DNA of 64,000 bases from Maridesulfovibrio ferrireducens (GCF_016342405.1 NZ_JAEINN010000014.1:1-64000); one strand, 5' to 3'; positions 15,844 to 25,130 are shown, counted from the stretch's first letter. Notes: generated by a model from the sequence alone, not told the origin. Made by a program: numbers and translations.

Positions 15844-16266
15844 ATGCCCAATCTTACTTCGTGGGGAAGCCGGGAAATAGAAAAACTTAAAAATGATATG
15901 GATAGACTCTTTGACAGTCTATGTGTGGATTACGGCATCCCTTCAGTTTGCGGAATAATTGACTGCACCCCCAGAACTGAAATGAAAGAACAGAATGAAA
16001 CACTTGTGGTAAGAACCACCATGCCCGGTTTTCAGGCTGAAGATCTGGGAGTTTCTGTAACTGAAACGACTATGACTATTTCCGGTGAAAAAAAGGTTAC
16101 CTTCCAAGGCGGCCGAAAAACCAACCATTTTAAAAAGACTATCCCACTTCCATGCCGGGTCGATCCGGAAAATGTAAGAGCCACATTTAAGGATGGAGTA
16201 CTGGAAATAGTACTGCTCAAGTGCATCATTAAACCGCAAAAAACAATCTTCATAACCGCTGAATAG
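15844..16266 (+). CDS. Hsp20/alpha-crystallin family small heat shock protein, 140 aa
   Basis: An ATP-independent holdase for unfolding proteins. The alpha-crystallin domain covers about 40-140: P-R-T-E-M-K-E-Q-N-E-T-L-V-V-R-T near 47, M-P-G-F at 63-66, and the G-V-L-E-I-V/I-L motif (here D-G-V-L-E-I-V-L) near 118-125. The A-x-x-x-N/D-G-V-L pattern is present. Start chosen at ATG 15844, 7 nt after AAGGAG, rather than the longer frame from 15790. It precedes a Lon-like protease by 20 nt, making a holdase-protease pair. Confidence 0.88.
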   Translation: MPNLTSWGSREIEKLKNDMDRLFDSLCVDYGIPSVCGIIDCTPRTEMKEQNETLVVRTTMPGFQAEDLGVSVTETTMTISGEKKVTFQGGRKTNHFKKTIPLPCRVDPENVRATFKDGVLEIVLLKCIIKPQKTIFITAE

Positions 16267-16286
16267 AATTCAATACGGAGATCAGT

Positions 16287-18776
16287 ATGACTTCTACCCT
16301 TGAAAGCAGAGAACTCAAGCAGGAACAACTCCGATGGACCCTTGTTCCCGAAGAGCTACCCTTCAACTCGACAAAAGACCTTGAAGTAGACGAAGAGATC
16401 ATCGGACAAAGCCGTGGCGTCGAAGCTTTTAAATTCGGAATGGGCATGCCCCTGAAAGGATATAATATTTTTGTAACCGGCCCGGCAGGAACCGGTAAAC
16501 AGGCAACTGTCAAAAAACTTCTCAAGGACTTATCTAAATCAGATAAAAGCCCGGATGACCTTCTCTACGTAAATAATTTTAAAGCAACTGAATCGCCTAT
16601 CCTTATCCGCATGGCAGCAGGCGAAGGTTCTGTTTTTAAAAAAGATATCCACGACTTTTTAGAAAATATCAAACGTGAAGTTCCTCAATTATTTGAAAGT
16701 CAGGAATACATCGCACGTAAAAATGAAATTATCGAGCTGCATGAAAAGCAGACCAGAGAATTCTTTCAAGGAATCGAAGATAAAGTGAAAGATTCCGGAC
16801 TGGTCATTGTAAACATGCAAATGGGCCCCTTTCAACGCCCGGACGTAGTGCCGTTAGTTGACGGGGAACCGATGCGGATGATTCAGCTGGAAGAAAAGGT
16901 TGAAAAAGGGCGTTTTCCGCGTGAAGAATTTGACAGACTGAAAGAAAAACAAAAAGAGCTGAAAGATGATGTAGACAACATACTGCTACAAGTCCGCAAA
17001 CTTCAAAAAGAGGTGAAAAAGAAAAGCGAAGAAGTAGACAAGATGATGTTCATGACTCTGGCTCAAGACCTGATCAGCTCGCTACAAGAAAAATATCCTG
17101 ACGAAAAAATATGTAAACATTTTGATGATATGCTTGAGCATATGAGCGACGATCTTGAATCATTAAGAATGATCGGTAAAAAACCGCAACCGGGTGAAGG
17201 TGGAATGATGTTTATGCCGCCACAGGCAGAAGCTATTCTTCATCCTTATCAGGTAAATTTACTAGTGGACAACTCTGAACAAACCAGTCCTCCCGTAATT
17301 TTTGAAACCTACCCTACTTATCGGAACCTGTTCGGATCAATTGAAAGAGTGATGGACCGACACGGTGGATGGCGCACTGACTTTACGAAAATTCAGGCGG
17401 GTTCATTTATTAAGGCGAACGGCGGCTATCTGGTCATCAACCTCATGGATTCCATTGTGGAACCGGGAGTATGGCCCACCCTAAAACGATCGCTTAAAAC
17501 TGAAAAAATAGAAATTCAGACCTTTGACCCTTATTACTTCATATCTCCGTCAGGGCTGAAACCTGAACCGATTGAAATGGACGTTAAAGTTGTTGTTCTA
17601 GGCGAACCGCACCTTTACCAATTGCTTCGTCATTATGACCCCGATGTTTCAAAAATATTCAAAGTAAGAGCAGATTTTGAAACATCTATGGACCTTGATA
17701 ATGACGCGGTTACCGCTGTTTCAAGCTTCGTAAGCAATATGGTTAAAAAAGATAAACTGATGGATTTTGACCGCTCAGGTGTGGCCGCCATTATCGAACA
17801 ATCAGTGCGAATGTCGGGACGGCAAGAAAAAATATCAACATCGTTTCCTTTGCTGGCAGACCTTATGGGAGAAGCAAACTACTTTGCAGGACGCAACGGA
17901 TCAACATTCGTAACCTCTGACCATGTAGATAAAGCTATCAATGCCCACAGAAAACGCTCCAACCAAATGGAAGAGCGGCTTCAGGAAATGATCGACCGCG
18001 GTAGTATTTATGTTGATACCGACGGCGCAAAAGTCGGTCAGGTTAATGGACTGGCTGTATATTCACTCGGCGATTATTCCTTCGGAAAACCATCGCGAAT
18101 CACAGCTGTGACCGCCATGGGTAAAGGAGGAATTATAAACATTGAGCGTGAGTCTGATATGTCCGGCCCCACTCATAACAAAGGAATATTCATTTTATCC
18201 GGCTTCTTAAGACAAAAATTCGCACAGGATAAACCTCTATCTCTCACCGCAAGTATCGCTTTTGAACAATCATATGGCGGAATTGACGGTGACTCAGCAT
18301 CCTCAACCGAACTTTATGCCCTGCTCTCAAGTCTGGCAGATGTCCCCCTCCGTCAGGACATTGCTGTCACAGGTTCAGTTAATCAGAAAGGAGAAGTTCA
18401 GCCGATCGGCGGCGTGAACCAAAAAATTGAAGGGTTCTATCTGTGCTGCAAGCATGCAGGATTAACAGGCAAACAGGGAGTAATGATCCCCGAACCTAAT
18501 GTTAAAGATCTTATGCTACGTAAAGACGTTGTCGAAGCCGTCAAAGAAGGCAAGTTCCACATCTGGTCGGTTGAAAACATCGCGCAGGGGGTTGAAATTC
18601 TGACTGGAATTCCAGCAGGAGAAAGCGATCCTGAAAATGGATATCCCGCTGATTCGATCTATGGCAAAGCTAACACCCGCTTGATTGATCTTGCCGAAGG
18701 ACTAAAAAAATTCAACGCCCCAGATGATGAATCTAAAGAAAAGAAACTGTCTTCGGGTGGATGTTGTTCGGGATAA
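16287..18776 (+). CDS. Lon-like ATP-dependent protease (AAA_32 / Lon_C type), 829 aa
   Basis: Degrades proteins in the cytoplasm. Walker A G-P-A-G-T-G-K at residues 65-71; the region after it carries a long coiled coil (about 120-275); the AAA part with sensor-like motifs follows, and the C-terminal Lon protease domain has catalytic Ser670 (G-D-S-A-S-S) and Lys713, 43 residues apart as in canonical Lon. Lacks the N-terminal LAN domain of LonA, typical of the LonB-like group annotated AAA family/Lon protease. Ends with an unusual S-S-G-G-C-C-S-G tail. Ribosome site GGAG 8 nt before ATG. Follows hsp20 by 20 nt. Confidence 0.9.
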   Translation: MTSTLESRELKQEQLRWTLVPEELPFNSTKDLEVDEEIIGQSRGVEAFKFGMGMPLKGYNIFVTGPAGTGKQATVKKLLKDLSKSDKSPDDLLYVNNFKATESPILIRMAAGEGSVFKKDIHDFLENIKREVPQLFESQEYIARKNEIIELHEKQTREFFQGIEDKVKDSGLVIVNMQMGPFQRPDVVPLVDGEPMRMIQLEEKVEKGRFPREEFDRLKEKQKELKDDVDNILLQVRKLQKEVKKKSEEVDKMMFMTLAQDLISSLQEKYPDEKICKHFDDMLEHMSDDLESLRMIGKKPQPGEGGMMFMPPQAEAILHPYQVNLLVDNSEQTSPPVIFETYPTYRNLFGSIERVMDRHGGWRTDFTKIQAGSFIKANGGYLVINLMDSIVEPGVWPTLKRSLKTEKIEIQTFDPYYFISPSGLKPEPIEMDVKVVVLGEPHLYQLLRHYDPDVSKIFKVRADFETSMDLDNDAVTAVSSFVSNMVKKDKLMDFDRSGVAAIIEQSVRMSGRQEKISTSFPLLADLMGEANYFAGRNGSTFVTSDHVDKAINAHRKRSNQMEERLQEMIDRGSIYVDTDGAKVGQVNGLAVYSLGDYSFGKPSRITAVTAMGKGGIINIERESDMSGPTHNKGIFILSGFLRQKFAQDKPLSLTASIAFEQSYGGIDGDSASSTELYALLSSLADVPLRQDIAVTGSVNQKGEVQPIGGVNQKIEGFYLCCKHAGLTGKQGVMIPEPNVKDLMLRKDVVEAVKEGKFHIWSVENIAQGVEILTGIPAGESDPENGYPADSIYGKANTRLIDLAEGLKKFNAPDDESKEKKLSSGGCCSG

Positions 18777-18807
18777 ACCCGGCTCTTAAATTATATCTGA
18801 TACAAAT

Positions 18808-18844
18808 AAAGAGCCGCAGGTCAAATAAAGCCCTGCGGCTCTTT
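18808..18844 (+). terminator. Rho-independent terminator after the lon-like gene
   Basis: Perfect stem AAAGAGCCGCAGG / CCTGCGGCTCTTT with an 11-nt loop, 31 nt after the stop. Confidence 0.85.
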
Positions 18845-18901
18845 ACCATACTGTCCTTCTAATCTATCTTGCCGATTCATCAGTAAAAAAAGGAATATAA
18901 T

Positions 18902-19621
18902 ATGCCAGATAAAACAGTTGGAATCGTTGCGGCTATGGAGCAGGAAGCAAAAGCTATTTGCCCTGTATCAGAAAAGAGTATGCTTGGAAGATTTGAACTG
19001 CTTTCAGGGATTTTACCGGGCGGAAATCTCTTTATGTGCATAATCTCAGGAATAGGAACTGAGCGGGCTGCGGAGGCGGCAAATCTACTTGCACAAAAAA
19101 AACCGAACCTGATACTCAGTGCCGGAGTTTCAGGAGGACTGGCTCGCGGAACATCTGCTGGAGATCTTTTAGCGGCTTCCACAATTCACTCAGAAATACC
19201 TGAGATTGAACCCTGGCATGAATCTGAACAGGATGCTGATACTCGTAAAGAACTCCTGCCGGCCTATAGACGAATTCCTTCCGGCCCCATGGTTACAGCC
19301 GCAGCTCCAGTGATGACACAACAAGAAAAGACTTCGCTCCACGACAAAACAGGAGCTCTTGCCGCAGATATGGAAAGCATTGCCGTGGCACAAGTTGCCG
19401 CAAAAGAAGGAATACCCTTCGCCTGTATTCGCGCTGTCAGTGACGCATCAACCAGAGCAATTCCAGCCGAATCTTTAAACGGAGTTACAGCCGACGGCAA
19501 AACACAACTGACTCCGATTTTAAAAGCAATTGCAAACCGCCCTTCCCTGATCCTTGAACTGATACCGATGGGAATGGATTATTCCAAGGCTCTTAAAAGC
19601 CTCGGTAAAATTTTTGTGTGA
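18902..19621 (+). CDS. hpnG: Hopanoid-associated nucleosidase/phosphorylase HpnG, 239 aa
   Basis: Belongs to the MTA/SAH nucleosidase (PNP_UDP) family: G-I-V-A-A-M-E-Q-E near 6-14, I-S-G-I-G near 49, L-S-A-G-V-S-G-G-L near 73-81, and the purine-binding A-D-M-E-S-I-A near 157. In hopanoid producers the HpnG member removes adenine from adenosylhopane to give ribosylhopane. That identity is inferred from the neighbourhood (hpnH, hpnN, hpnO within 8 kb); taken alone it could be an MTA/SAH nucleosidase (mtnN). Encoded opposite to hpnH and converging on it. AAGGA ribosome site close to ATG. Confidence 0.72.
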   Translation: MPDKTVGIVAAMEQEAKAICPVSEKSMLGRFELLSGILPGGNLFMCIISGIGTERAAEAANLLAQKKPNLILSAGVSGGLARGTSAGDLLAASTIHSEIPEIEPWHESEQDADTRKELLPAYRRIPSGPMVTAAAPVMTQQEKTSLHDKTGALAADMESIAVAQVAAKEGIPFACIRAVSDASTRAIPAESLNGVTADGKTQLTPILKAIANRPSLILELIPMGMDYSKALKSLGKIFV

Positions 19622-19627
19622 AAAAGA

Positions 19628-19695
19628 AGAAGAGCCTCCGGCGGCTTGAACCTTTTTGGGAAAAGTGTTCAAGACTCCCAAAACTTTTTAATAGG
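19628..19695. repeat. Possible dispersed intergenic repeat
   Basis: The segment begins with GAGCCTCCGGCGGC and continues with imperfect inverted pieces TTTTTGGGA and TCCCAAAA. From memory, short intergenic elements starting GCCTCCGGCGGC and containing a folded TTTTGGGA-type hairpin recur in Desulfovibrio genomes. Only one copy is seen in this window. Confidence 0.4.
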
Positions 19696-19738
19696 TTAGA
19701 AAGTCTAATAAAAAGAAACCTGTAATTACTACTTCAAA

Positions 19739-19777
19739 TAAAAAATCCTCTCAAGCTTAGCTCCAGAGGATTTTTTT
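19739..19777. terminator. Bidirectional terminator between hpnG and hpnH
   Basis: Stem AAAAAATCCTCT / AGAGGATTTTTTT around a 13-nt loop, flanked by A and T runs, so it works on both strands. It sits between the convergent 3' ends of hpnG and hpnH. Confidence 0.8.
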
Positions 19778-19811
19778 AATTAAAGTTAGCCCTTTGGCCG
19801 TCGGAGACAAT

Positions 19812-20825
19812 TTAATCTAAATTTAAGCCCCTAAGAGCAAGCATTGCTCCTTTAATAGGACGCTTTACTGAATCGGCAACAGAGGTTGGTTCAAATCCGC
19901 AATGCACCATGCAGTTTGCACAGCGAGGATCGTTACCCACTCCGTATTTATCCCAATCAGTCTGTTCCATAAGTTCCTTGTAAGTTGGAACAAATCCGTC
20001 TTCAAGCAGATAGCAGGGACGCTGCCAACCATGCACGGAACGACAAGGATTTCCCCAAGGGGAACAGGAATAATCCTGATTTCCGGCGAGGAAATCGAGA
20101 TAAAAGCTGCTGTGGCTGAAATCCCATTTTTTCCCTTTGCCGAGTCTAAAAATTTCGCGAAAAAGTTTTTTGCTCTGGTCACGAGTAAGGAAACTGTCCT
20201 GATCGGCTGCGGCTTCATAGCTGAACGCGGCTGAAAGAGTCATTCCATCAACACCAAGTCCGGTGAGGAAATCAAAGAACGCAGCTGCATTTTCAGGGGT
20301 CTGCCCACCGAAAAGAGTGGTATTCGTATTAACTCTGAACCCTTTGGATTTAAGCAATTTAATTGATCTGATTGCGGACTGGAATACGCCCTGCTTGCAG
20401 ACAATATTATCATGCACTTCTTCCAAACCATCGAGGTGGATATTGAAAGTAAGATATGGACTAGGCTTAAACTGATTGATGCGTTCAGGAATAAGAATTC
20501 CGTTGGTGCAAAGATATACAAACTTTTTACGCCTGACTAATTCTTTGACAATAGCAGGAATTTCAGGATGCAGAAGAGGTTCGCCACCAGGGATTGAAAC
20601 AATCGGTGCGCCGCATTCTTCAACTGCAGCTATACACTCGTCAAAAGACAAACGCTGGTTTAAAACTGATGCAGGCTGATTAATTTTTCCGCATCCTTTG
20701 CAACGCAAGTTGCACTGGAACAAAGGCTCCAGCATAAGAACCAACGGATAATGTTTATTCCCCTTAAGTGTCTGTGAAAGAATATATTTCCCAAGTCGAG
20801 CTATCTGTATTGCAGGAATTGCCAA
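19812..20825 (-). CDS. hpnH: Adenosyl-hopene transferase HpnH, radical SAM enzyme, 337 aa
   Basis: Joins the 5'-deoxyadenosyl radical to diploptene to make adenosylhopane, the first step in extended hopanoid side chains. The radical SAM motif C-N-L-R-C-K-G-C-G is at about 38-46, G-G-E-P near 78-81, and the C-terminal SPASM-like Cys region C-A-N-C-M-V-H-C-G near 305. The end (R-P-I-K-G-A-M-L-A-L-R-G) matches HpnH as I know it. The start codon is TTG (20823-20825), with AGGA a few bases upstream. It follows the TPR lipoprotein gene by about 40 nt with a small GC-rich hairpin between, so likely the last gene of the hpnN operon. Confidence 0.9.
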   Translation of the reverse strand: MAIPAIQIARLGKYILSQTLKGNKHYPLVLMLEPLFQCNLRCKGCGKINQPASVLNQRLSFDECIAAVEECGAPIVSIPGGEPLLHPEIPAIVKELVRRKKFVYLCTNGILIPERINQFKPSPYLTFNIHLDGLEEVHDNIVCKQGVFQSAIRSIKLLKSKGFRVNTNTTLFGGQTPENAAAFFDFLTGLGVDGMTLSAAFSYEAAADQDSFLTRDQSKKLFREIFRLGKGKKWDFSHSSFYLDFLAGNQDYSCSPWGNPCRSVHGWQRPCYLLEDGFVPTYKELMEQTDWDKYGVGNDPRCANCMVHCGFEPTSVADSVKRPIKGAMLALRGLNLD

Positions 20826-20864
20826 AGTCCTATCCTCTTTGCCGCCCTAAAAACGGCGGGTTTA

Positions 20865-21605
20865 TTATTTTTTAGCAGCAGGTGCTTTTTGACATGCGCC
20901 TACTAACTTCTCATATGTATCTGTTTTTAATGATTTCTTATCAAAACCTTTACTCTTTAAAGCCTGTGAAAAATGAGCACACGCTTTAGCTTTTTCACCA
21001 TCTTCAAGCAAAGCAGCGCCGTATCCAAGGTGATTCAAATAAAAGTCAGGACTAATTTTTACAGCTTTCTCAAAATGAACTAAAGACTTACCGATATTTC
21101 CTACACTTAGTGGAGGAGAAGGAGCTTCTAAATAAAGCTCACCCAGCATACGGTCAGGTCCACCGAAATCAACTTCGGGAGAAAGCTTTTCAGCCAACAG
21201 TGCTTCTTGCTCCAAGACAGGCACAAGGTCAAGCCCACGCAAGGGCGAAAGTTGCGCCTCTTTACCAGCTAAAAACGCAGAAATATAATGTCCCACTCCG
21301 CTTTTAGGATTTTTCTTAAGATATGTATCGATAACTTTTCGCCCGGCAATAGCATCATCAGTTTTAGTAACTGTTCCACTTTCAAGCAACCAAGCATAAC
21401 AAATTGCAGATTCAAGATTATCCGCATCCTTACTGCTGGCAGCAAGTGATTCAGCTTGTTTTAGGGTGCATGATTTCCAAAGAGAAACATCTTTTGTTTT
21501 ATACTCAATCGTTGGGACTGTGGCAGTTGCACCGGTTTGAGCTGCACAACTGCAGATAAAACATCCTAAAATTGCGATCATCACGATGCGAAAGGATAAA
21601 ATCAT
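20865..21605 (-). CDS. TPR-containing lipoprotein in the hopanoid operon, 246 aa
   Basis: Lipoprotein signal at 1-21 with Cys in F-I-C-S-C-A-A as probable lipid anchor. The body is helical with degenerate TPR-like repeats, clearest at about 180-225 (G-K-S-L-V-H-F-E-K-A-V-K-I-S-P-D-F and A-K-A-C-A-H-F-S-Q-A-L). Overlaps the PhnD-like gene by 4 nt (ATGA). Placed between hpnN-PhnD-like and hpnH, it could be a periplasmic or outer-membrane-facing adaptor for hopanoid transport; this is inference from operon structure. No enzymatic motif. Confidence 0.75.
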   Translation of the reverse strand: MILSFRIVMIAILGCFICSCAAQTGATATVPTIEYKTKDVSLWKSCTLKQAESLAASSKDADNLESAICYAWLLESGTVTKTDDAIAGRKVIDTYLKKNPKSGVGHYISAFLAGKEAQLSPLRGLDLVPVLEQEALLAEKLSPEVDFGGPDRMLGELYLEAPSPPLSVGNIGKSLVHFEKAVKISPDFYLNHLGYGAALLEDGEKAKACAHFSQALKSKGFDKKSLKTDTYEKLVGACQKAPAAKK

Positions 21606-22396
21606 TTAAGCTCCTTATCAGCAGGTCCGAATCCGTTAGTCTGCAAAAGTTTCAGTAAACTTGCAGCCGCAGGATCGTCTTTCATATCAAGCAAAATCGC
21701 CTGAAGTCGAAAAGAATCATCAGTCACCTTGCCGAACCATACCACAGGACTGTTAGGAAGTTTCCCCGATTCGTAAACAACCTTCACACCGGAAAAACGA
21801 TCCGTTCCGCTAAGCACCGAATACTGAACTGCGTTCAGACATACTCCGGCAGCCTTCCCTTTATTAACCCAGCGCAATTTACTGAGAGGCCTTGATGTCC
21901 CTTCAATTACGAGCTGATTTTCAACTTCATCTTTTTTAAAAAGGATTTTGCGGGATTCAGGAGTATAAAGCATAGAACCGAAAACAGTCCCTTTAATATC
22001 TTTCACAGAGTCCGGCCCGTCACACGGAGCCAGAATTCTCCAGACATCTTTATCAAGTCCCTGCGGCAAAGTGGATGCAATAGGGGTCATTATATATTTA
22101 TCTGAGTAGCTAGTGAAAAACGTTAATCCACAAATACCCCATATCGGTTTATTCTCATCAAGATATTTAAGAGCAGGTTCCAATTCATTAAAATAAACAC
22201 CGGTTGCAGGCTTACCAAGTTTTTCGGAAACATACTCTGCAAGTGAATCCATTACCGGCTGAGCATCTGCGGATGTTCCGGGCTGACCAGGCTCAATAAT
22301 GACAAATTTAAATGATTCAGCCGCGCCAGCAGAAGAGACAGCACCCGCAACAGATAAAATCAAAATAAAAGTAATCGCTAATATTTTTCTTAACAT
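21602..22396 (-). CDS. PhnD-like periplasmic binding protein in the hopanoid operon, 264 aa
   Basis: Cleavable signal peptide at about 1-25, then a two-lobed binding-protein fold of the phosphonate/phosphate-like PhnD type: F-V-I-I-E-P-G-Q-P-G-T near 31, a central Y-F-N-E-L-E-P-A-L-K-Y-L and a late W-F-G-K-V-T. No ABC permease or ATPase is nearby. Start and stop overlap hpnN (TAATG) and the TPR lipoprotein (ATGA), so all three are made together. Working idea: a soluble periplasmic carrier or ligand sensor for the HpnN exporter; unproven. Confidence 0.75.
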   Translation of the reverse strand: MLRKILAITFILILSVAGAVSSAGAAESFKFVIIEPGQPGTSADAQPVMDSLAEYVSEKLGKPATGVYFNELEPALKYLDENKPIWGICGLTFFTSYSDKYIMTPIASTLPQGLDKDVWRILAPCDGPDSVKDIKGTVFGSMLYTPESRKILFKKDEVENQLVIEGTSRPLSKLRWVNKGKAAGVCLNAVQYSVLSGTDRFSGVKVVYESGKLPNSPVVWFGKVTDDSFRLQAILLDMKDDPAAASLLKLLQTNGFGPADKELK

Positions 22397-25095
22397 TATA
22401 GATTTTTTCTCCCCTTAAACTGTTCGATCAGTCTGAAAACAGCAGGCAATATGACCATACATCCGACCATACAAGTTGCAGAGCCGACAACCATGATTCC
22501 GCCGAGGGAAGCAAGCCCTCTGTGATGAGCCAAAAGCAACCCGCCGAAACCAATCATTGTGGTACAAAAACTTAAGCCCACAGCAACAGGAGTACTCGTG
22601 TCGTAGAGTCGTTCACCTTTTGCAAGTTCTTTCCATCTGGCAAGAAAATGAACTCCGCCGTCTACTCCAATGGCGATAAGAACAGGGATCGCAAAGAAAT
22701 TAGCTAAATTAAAACTTAATCCCGTCCCCCCCATCACTTCAAGTAACCAGAAAATACCTACAATCAAAGGAATAAGAGTAAGCAATACATAGCTTACACT
22801 GAATGAAGTAAAAAATAAAATTATTGATACCAATACAATTGTAAGCACGGCGGCTTCGGTGAATGTGTCACGCATAAGCAGTGAAGATTCAAGGACAACA
22901 ACCGGAACGCCCGTAACTTCCGGATCAATTTTTCTAAGGTCCGCGACAAAAGATTTCAACAACTCAAAATCCCAGACATTGCCCACAGCAGCAATTTTAA
23001 CCATAAAACTGCCGTCTCTACCTATATATAAAGAACGCAAATGTTCCGGCAGGTCGTCAGATTTTACAGAACGAACTTCTAAAATTTCTTTAATCCATTT
23101 GAATGAAGACGAAAGCTCACTTACCAAACGGGTCTGAATCGGCACAAGATTTTGAACAGCCGATGGATTTTTATCTATCAAAGCTATACAGGACGAAGCC
23201 TTATCCAAAAGATCTGAAACAAGCTGCAATTCTTCTTTCGCTCCGGCAGAAAACAACTTTTCCTCTATACCTTCGAGCGAATCCGTCAACTTTTCAAGTG
23301 AGCCTGAAACCTGATCAGACACAAGCGCCACAGGAGGTGCATTAAAATCCATGCCGTCTAAATACTTAGCTTCACCACGAAGAATCTGAGCCTTTTCCTT
23401 TTGACCTTCAGGCAAAAAATTCAAAATAGAATCAATCCTGCCCACCGAAGGAATATTTTTCAGTTGCTGCGTAAGAGCTGTAACGCTTTCTAGATCGGGC
23501 CTTGTCATAACCGCGAACCAAGTAGATTCGTCAGAGTCATTAATTAATTTATGTTCATACTCAACGGATTCAAGACCTTTTGCTTGAAGATCAAGCAGAT
23601 TGTAATTAAATCCGGCATTCTTCAACCCCGGATAGGCAAGTGCCGACAATATCAAAGCGACAGCAAGAACTGATTTCGGGCGTGAAATAACCTTATCCAT
23701 AAAGGGCATGGTCGCCATACGCGGATGAGATGAAGGGAAAAGATTACGTCTTCCGGCAATAAGCAAAAGTGATGGAAGAACCGTCAGCATGGAAATAAGA
23801 CAGAAAATGATTCCGGTTCCACCAATAAGTCCAAGCTCGGCCAGCCCCACGAATTCCTGTCCTAACACGGCATAAAAAGCACATACGGAGGTTATTCCGC
23901 CAAGAAGAACACCCGGACCGGTATGCATCAATGATTCTTCAACCGCGTCTTCAGGCGAAAGGCCCGCAGCCGTACCCTCAACATATCGTAGAACAACATG
24001 AATACCGAAATCCACACCGATTCCGACGAGAACAAGCGCGAAAACAATAGATAAAAGATTAAGACTTCCCAGCGTTACCAGAGCAAATCCGAAAGTCCAC
24101 GCCATGGCGCAAAAAAGGGAAAACATAACCAGCGCAGGCCTGAGCCAGCCATGAAGAACTATCATAAACAACAGCCCCACCAGCAGAACAGAGACAATTG
24201 AGGCAAGAGTCATATCGTCATTAGTGGTGATCATTTCATCAGCCGAAAGAACAGGCCGTCCGGTAAGTCCGGCGCTGACCTCTGGAAATTCTTCACGGGT
24301 CTGATTCAGAGAATCACGAACAACTTTAAGAGCCTGACCAATAACAGACATTGCCGCAAAATCTTTTTTAGGCAGAATACGCATGATCAGGAGTTTGCCG
24401 TTGCGGGTATAAAAATACTGCATTCCGGCTTTATCCAAATTCAACACAGGACCGGAATTTTCAGATAAAACAGTTCCCTTATTAAGGACACTTTCCATTT
24501 TTCCGACCAGCGAATCCAAAGCCCCCACCATGGGAATGAGCATTTCAGGATCAGCGGCTCCGCCCATATCTTTTTTACCGCTGAGCAGTTCCGCATTCAT
24601 ATCCAGAAACTTTGCCAGCCCCGGCCCATTGAACCATTCATTACCAAGCGGCCCTATATTGCGGGCAAGCTTAACAAAATCACGCAGTTCATCTTCCGAA
24701 GCAAACATCAATACGCCCGGCCCCATATCCCTTGCGGACATGGCATAATGAACTTCTCTAATTACATTAGGCTTTCCTTCAAGCTTCGATGCAAGAGATG
24801 AGGCAAAAAGAGCAGCCTGCTCCTTACCCTTATCTGTCCCGCCGGTCTCAATGACCACGAACATATATTCCTGATCGCCGAAATTCTTAATCTGCTCAAG
24901 ATTTCGCTTCTGAAAAGGAAGGTCATGAGAAAGTAAATTATCCTGATCACTGTCCAGCTTAAGATACAAAGCGGAAGAAACTCCGCAAATAATAGCTAGA
25001 ACAAGACCGCATATGACTATTGTTCCGGGGCAGGTGCGAACCATGCGCCAAATAACAAGAATCAAAAAATTCTGAATTTTTTTGAATATATCCAC
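22396..25095 (-). CDS. hpnN: Hopanoid transporter HpnN, RND/MMPL family, 899 aa
   Basis: A 12-TM RND-type exporter with two repeats: TM1 at about 20-43, a periplasmic loop, a block of five helices at about 300-455, then TM7 near 475, a second loop with a helical hairpin, and five helices at 745-890. MMPL-like motifs G-I-G-V-D-F-G-I-H and G-V-D-G-G-V-H-F mark TM4 and TM10. HpnN shuttles hopanoids to the outer membrane in Rhodopseudomonas; assignment here combines family, length and neighbours. First gene of an overlapping trio. No membrane fusion protein partner as in drug RND pumps. Confidence 0.85.
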   Translation of the reverse strand: MDIFKKIQNFLILVIWRMVRTCPGTIVICGLVLAIICGVSSALYLKLDSDQDNLLSHDLPFQKRNLEQIKNFGDQEYMFVVIETGGTDKGKEQAALFASSLASKLEGKPNVIREVHYAMSARDMGPGVLMFASEDELRDFVKLARNIGPLGNEWFNGPGLAKFLDMNAELLSGKKDMGGAADPEMLIPMVGALDSLVGKMESVLNKGTVLSENSGPVLNLDKAGMQYFYTRNGKLLIMRILPKKDFAAMSVIGQALKVVRDSLNQTREEFPEVSAGLTGRPVLSADEMITTNDDMTLASIVSVLLVGLLFMIVLHGWLRPALVMFSLFCAMAWTFGFALVTLGSLNLLSIVFALVLVGIGVDFGIHVVLRYVEGTAAGLSPEDAVEESLMHTGPGVLLGGITSVCAFYAVLGQEFVGLAELGLIGGTGIIFCLISMLTVLPSLLLIAGRRNLFPSSHPRMATMPFMDKVISRPKSVLAVALILSALAYPGLKNAGFNYNLLDLQAKGLESVEYEHKLINDSDESTWFAVMTRPDLESVTALTQQLKNIPSVGRIDSILNFLPEGQKEKAQILRGEAKYLDGMDFNAPPVALVSDQVSGSLEKLTDSLEGIEEKLFSAGAKEELQLVSDLLDKASSCIALIDKNPSAVQNLVPIQTRLVSELSSSFKWIKEILEVRSVKSDDLPEHLRSLYIGRDGSFMVKIAAVGNVWDFELLKSFVADLRKIDPEVTGVPVVVLESSLLMRDTFTEAAVLTIVLVSIILFFTSFSVSYVLLTLIPLIVGIFWLLEVMGGTGLSFNLANFFAIPVLIAIGVDGGVHFLARWKELAKGERLYDTSTPVAVGLSFCTTMIGFGGLLLAHHRGLASLGGIMVVGSATCMVGCMVILPAVFRLIEQFKGRKNL

Positions 25096-25105
25096 AGAAA
25101 ATACG

Positions 25106-25130
25106 CCCGAAACTTTATAAAATATTCGGG
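25106..25130 (-). terminator. Weak hairpin after hpnO
   Basis: Stem CCCGAA/TTCGGG with a 13-nt AT loop and a short T-rich tail on the minus strand, 56 nt beyond the hpnO stop. Could attenuate readthrough into hpnN, or be a stabilising hairpin. Confidence 0.45.
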
